From Sitta carolinensis (taxonomy: Eukaryota > Chordata > Aves > Passeriformes > Sittidae): DNA of 64,000 bases. This document shows, piece after piece, positions 63,061 to 64,000 of the stretch. Every line of letters starts with the position of its first letter. Positions within the stretch are counted from its first letter, which is position 1. The DNA is taken from NCBI GenBank assembly GCA_032173965.1, contig JAVUNC010000004.1, forward strand, positions 63,548,501 through 63,612,500, in the 5' to 3' direction. The translations under genes and the position numbers were made by a program. The notes below the pieces were generated by a model. It did not search any database. It saw only the letters and a program-made list of their open reading frames with translations, and was not told where the DNA came from.

Positions 63061-64000
63061 TGTTTAGATTTGGTTTTCATATCGCATGGGCACAAGTGAC
63101 AGCATATTTAAATCATAAATAAGGTTTCCTGAAAGCCCTCGTCTACCCCACTTCCTCTCTCTCTGTCCCCTGTCGCTGGCTGGCAGTGCTCCCACCTCCT
63201 TGCCTGCTGGACCCTGGAGGTGGGTTTGCTTCCCCTCCACTGCCCCTGCTGCAGCCCCCCTCTGGTCCCTGTTCTTATCTGCCTGGGGGACTGCAGGGTT
63301 TGGGTGTCCACAGCTATCTCCAGGGCCAGTCCTGAGCCAGGGGGAGGTCCAGACCCTCTGCTCCTGTCTGGGTGACAGCACACACAGAGCATTTCCAGCT
63401 TCAACAGGGTCTGGAGCAAGCCCTCCCACTGCTGATTTTGTGTGACATATACATATATATATATGTATATGGGCCTAAAGAGACTGAGTCCAGACATCCT
63501 ACATTAACCTTCAGAAAGAATTTCTACAATAAAACAGCATTTAATCCTTGCAAGCCTCCGATGACAAACATCACTATCATTGCAATTTCACAGAAATGCA
63601 GGCCAGGTCAGGAAGAAGTGGTATGAAAAACATACATGTATTTAAGTGTGTGTATACATACAAAACCACATATAAAAATAAAAAATCATCTATATATGTA
63701 CCAATTTTTAAAAATTTTGTTAGAATTCAAAGAAATAAGGTGATAATCTGCTATAATAATTTGATATTTCTCTGCTTTAAGACTGATCAGCTGTTTTAAA
63801 ATGTATCTTTTATTTATTTTTACATCTGCATATTTCATTTGAAAATATTTTGGTTTATAGTCTGCCAGGGCCTAGAAGGATAATGCAAGATCAGCTGAAC
63901 TTCAGATACTTTGGATGCCAGCTCTCATTTCTTAATCATGAGACACAGGACTATTAAGACTCTTAAAAATGAAAGCCTTGTTCTCTGACCATAGAGGGAA
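63061..64000. other. Non-coding end of window
   Basis: Contains a short palindromic AT/TA microsatellite at about 63446-63471 and AT-rich DNA from 63500 on, with a TATA/TGTA-rich stretch at 63630-63700. No gene is supported. Confidence 0.5.

Overview
The window looks like bird nuclear DNA, probably from a songbird. It is intron-poor and gene-poor. Recognisable interspersed repeats are CR1-type LINE 3' ends and avian endogenous-retrovirus LTR fragments, and nothing resembling mammalian Alu or L1 was seen. Only one protein-coding gene can be supported: a complete single-exon OLIG3 (bHLH transcription factor) on the + strand at 49504-50325. In other vertebrates OLIG3 lies in a long gene desert (established knowledge), and this window fits that: about 49 kb upstream and 13 kb downstream hold no other recognisable coding gene.

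Layout. 1-9.7 kb: AT-rich DNA with a cluster of LTR relics (an ERVL-like LTR near 3.3 kb, a doubtful LTR fragment near 3.7 kb, and two related LTRs in opposite orientation near 5.2 and 9.0 kb). The 9.0 kb LTR sits between two CpG-rich blocks. 9.7-45.7 kb: mostly unique AT-rich non-coding DNA with two CR1 fragments (13.6 and 20.7 kb), a nearly perfect 314-bp tandem duplication (25.7-26.3 kb), microsatellites and two small CpG clusters (18.8 and 38.5 kb). 45.8-53.6 kb: the OLIG3 domain, made of CpG islands interrupted by long polypyrimidine tracts, a TATA-containing promoter, a GA-repeat 5' leader without any ATG, the OLIG3 ORF, and an AT/homopolymer-rich 3' region. 53.6-64 kb: non-coding DNA with one CR1 fragment, an A/C-rich low-complexity block, and a candidate regulatory cluster near 62.7-63.05 kb (TCF/LEF, SOX, E-box and CTCF-like motifs).

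How it works together (inference). OLIG3 specifies dorsal spinal cord and hindbrain progenitors and responds to Wnt signals, so the surrounding non-repetitive DNA is the natural place for its enhancers. I flag the stretches that look most like regulatory DNA, but conservation cannot be tested from one sequence. I found no clearly new multi-gene system. The most notable observations are the recent 314-bp tandem duplication, the LTR wedged in CpG-rich DNA next to an ATG-plus-splice-donor configuration, the density of triplex-prone tracts around OLIG3, and the TCF/SOX/CTCF-like cluster at the right end.
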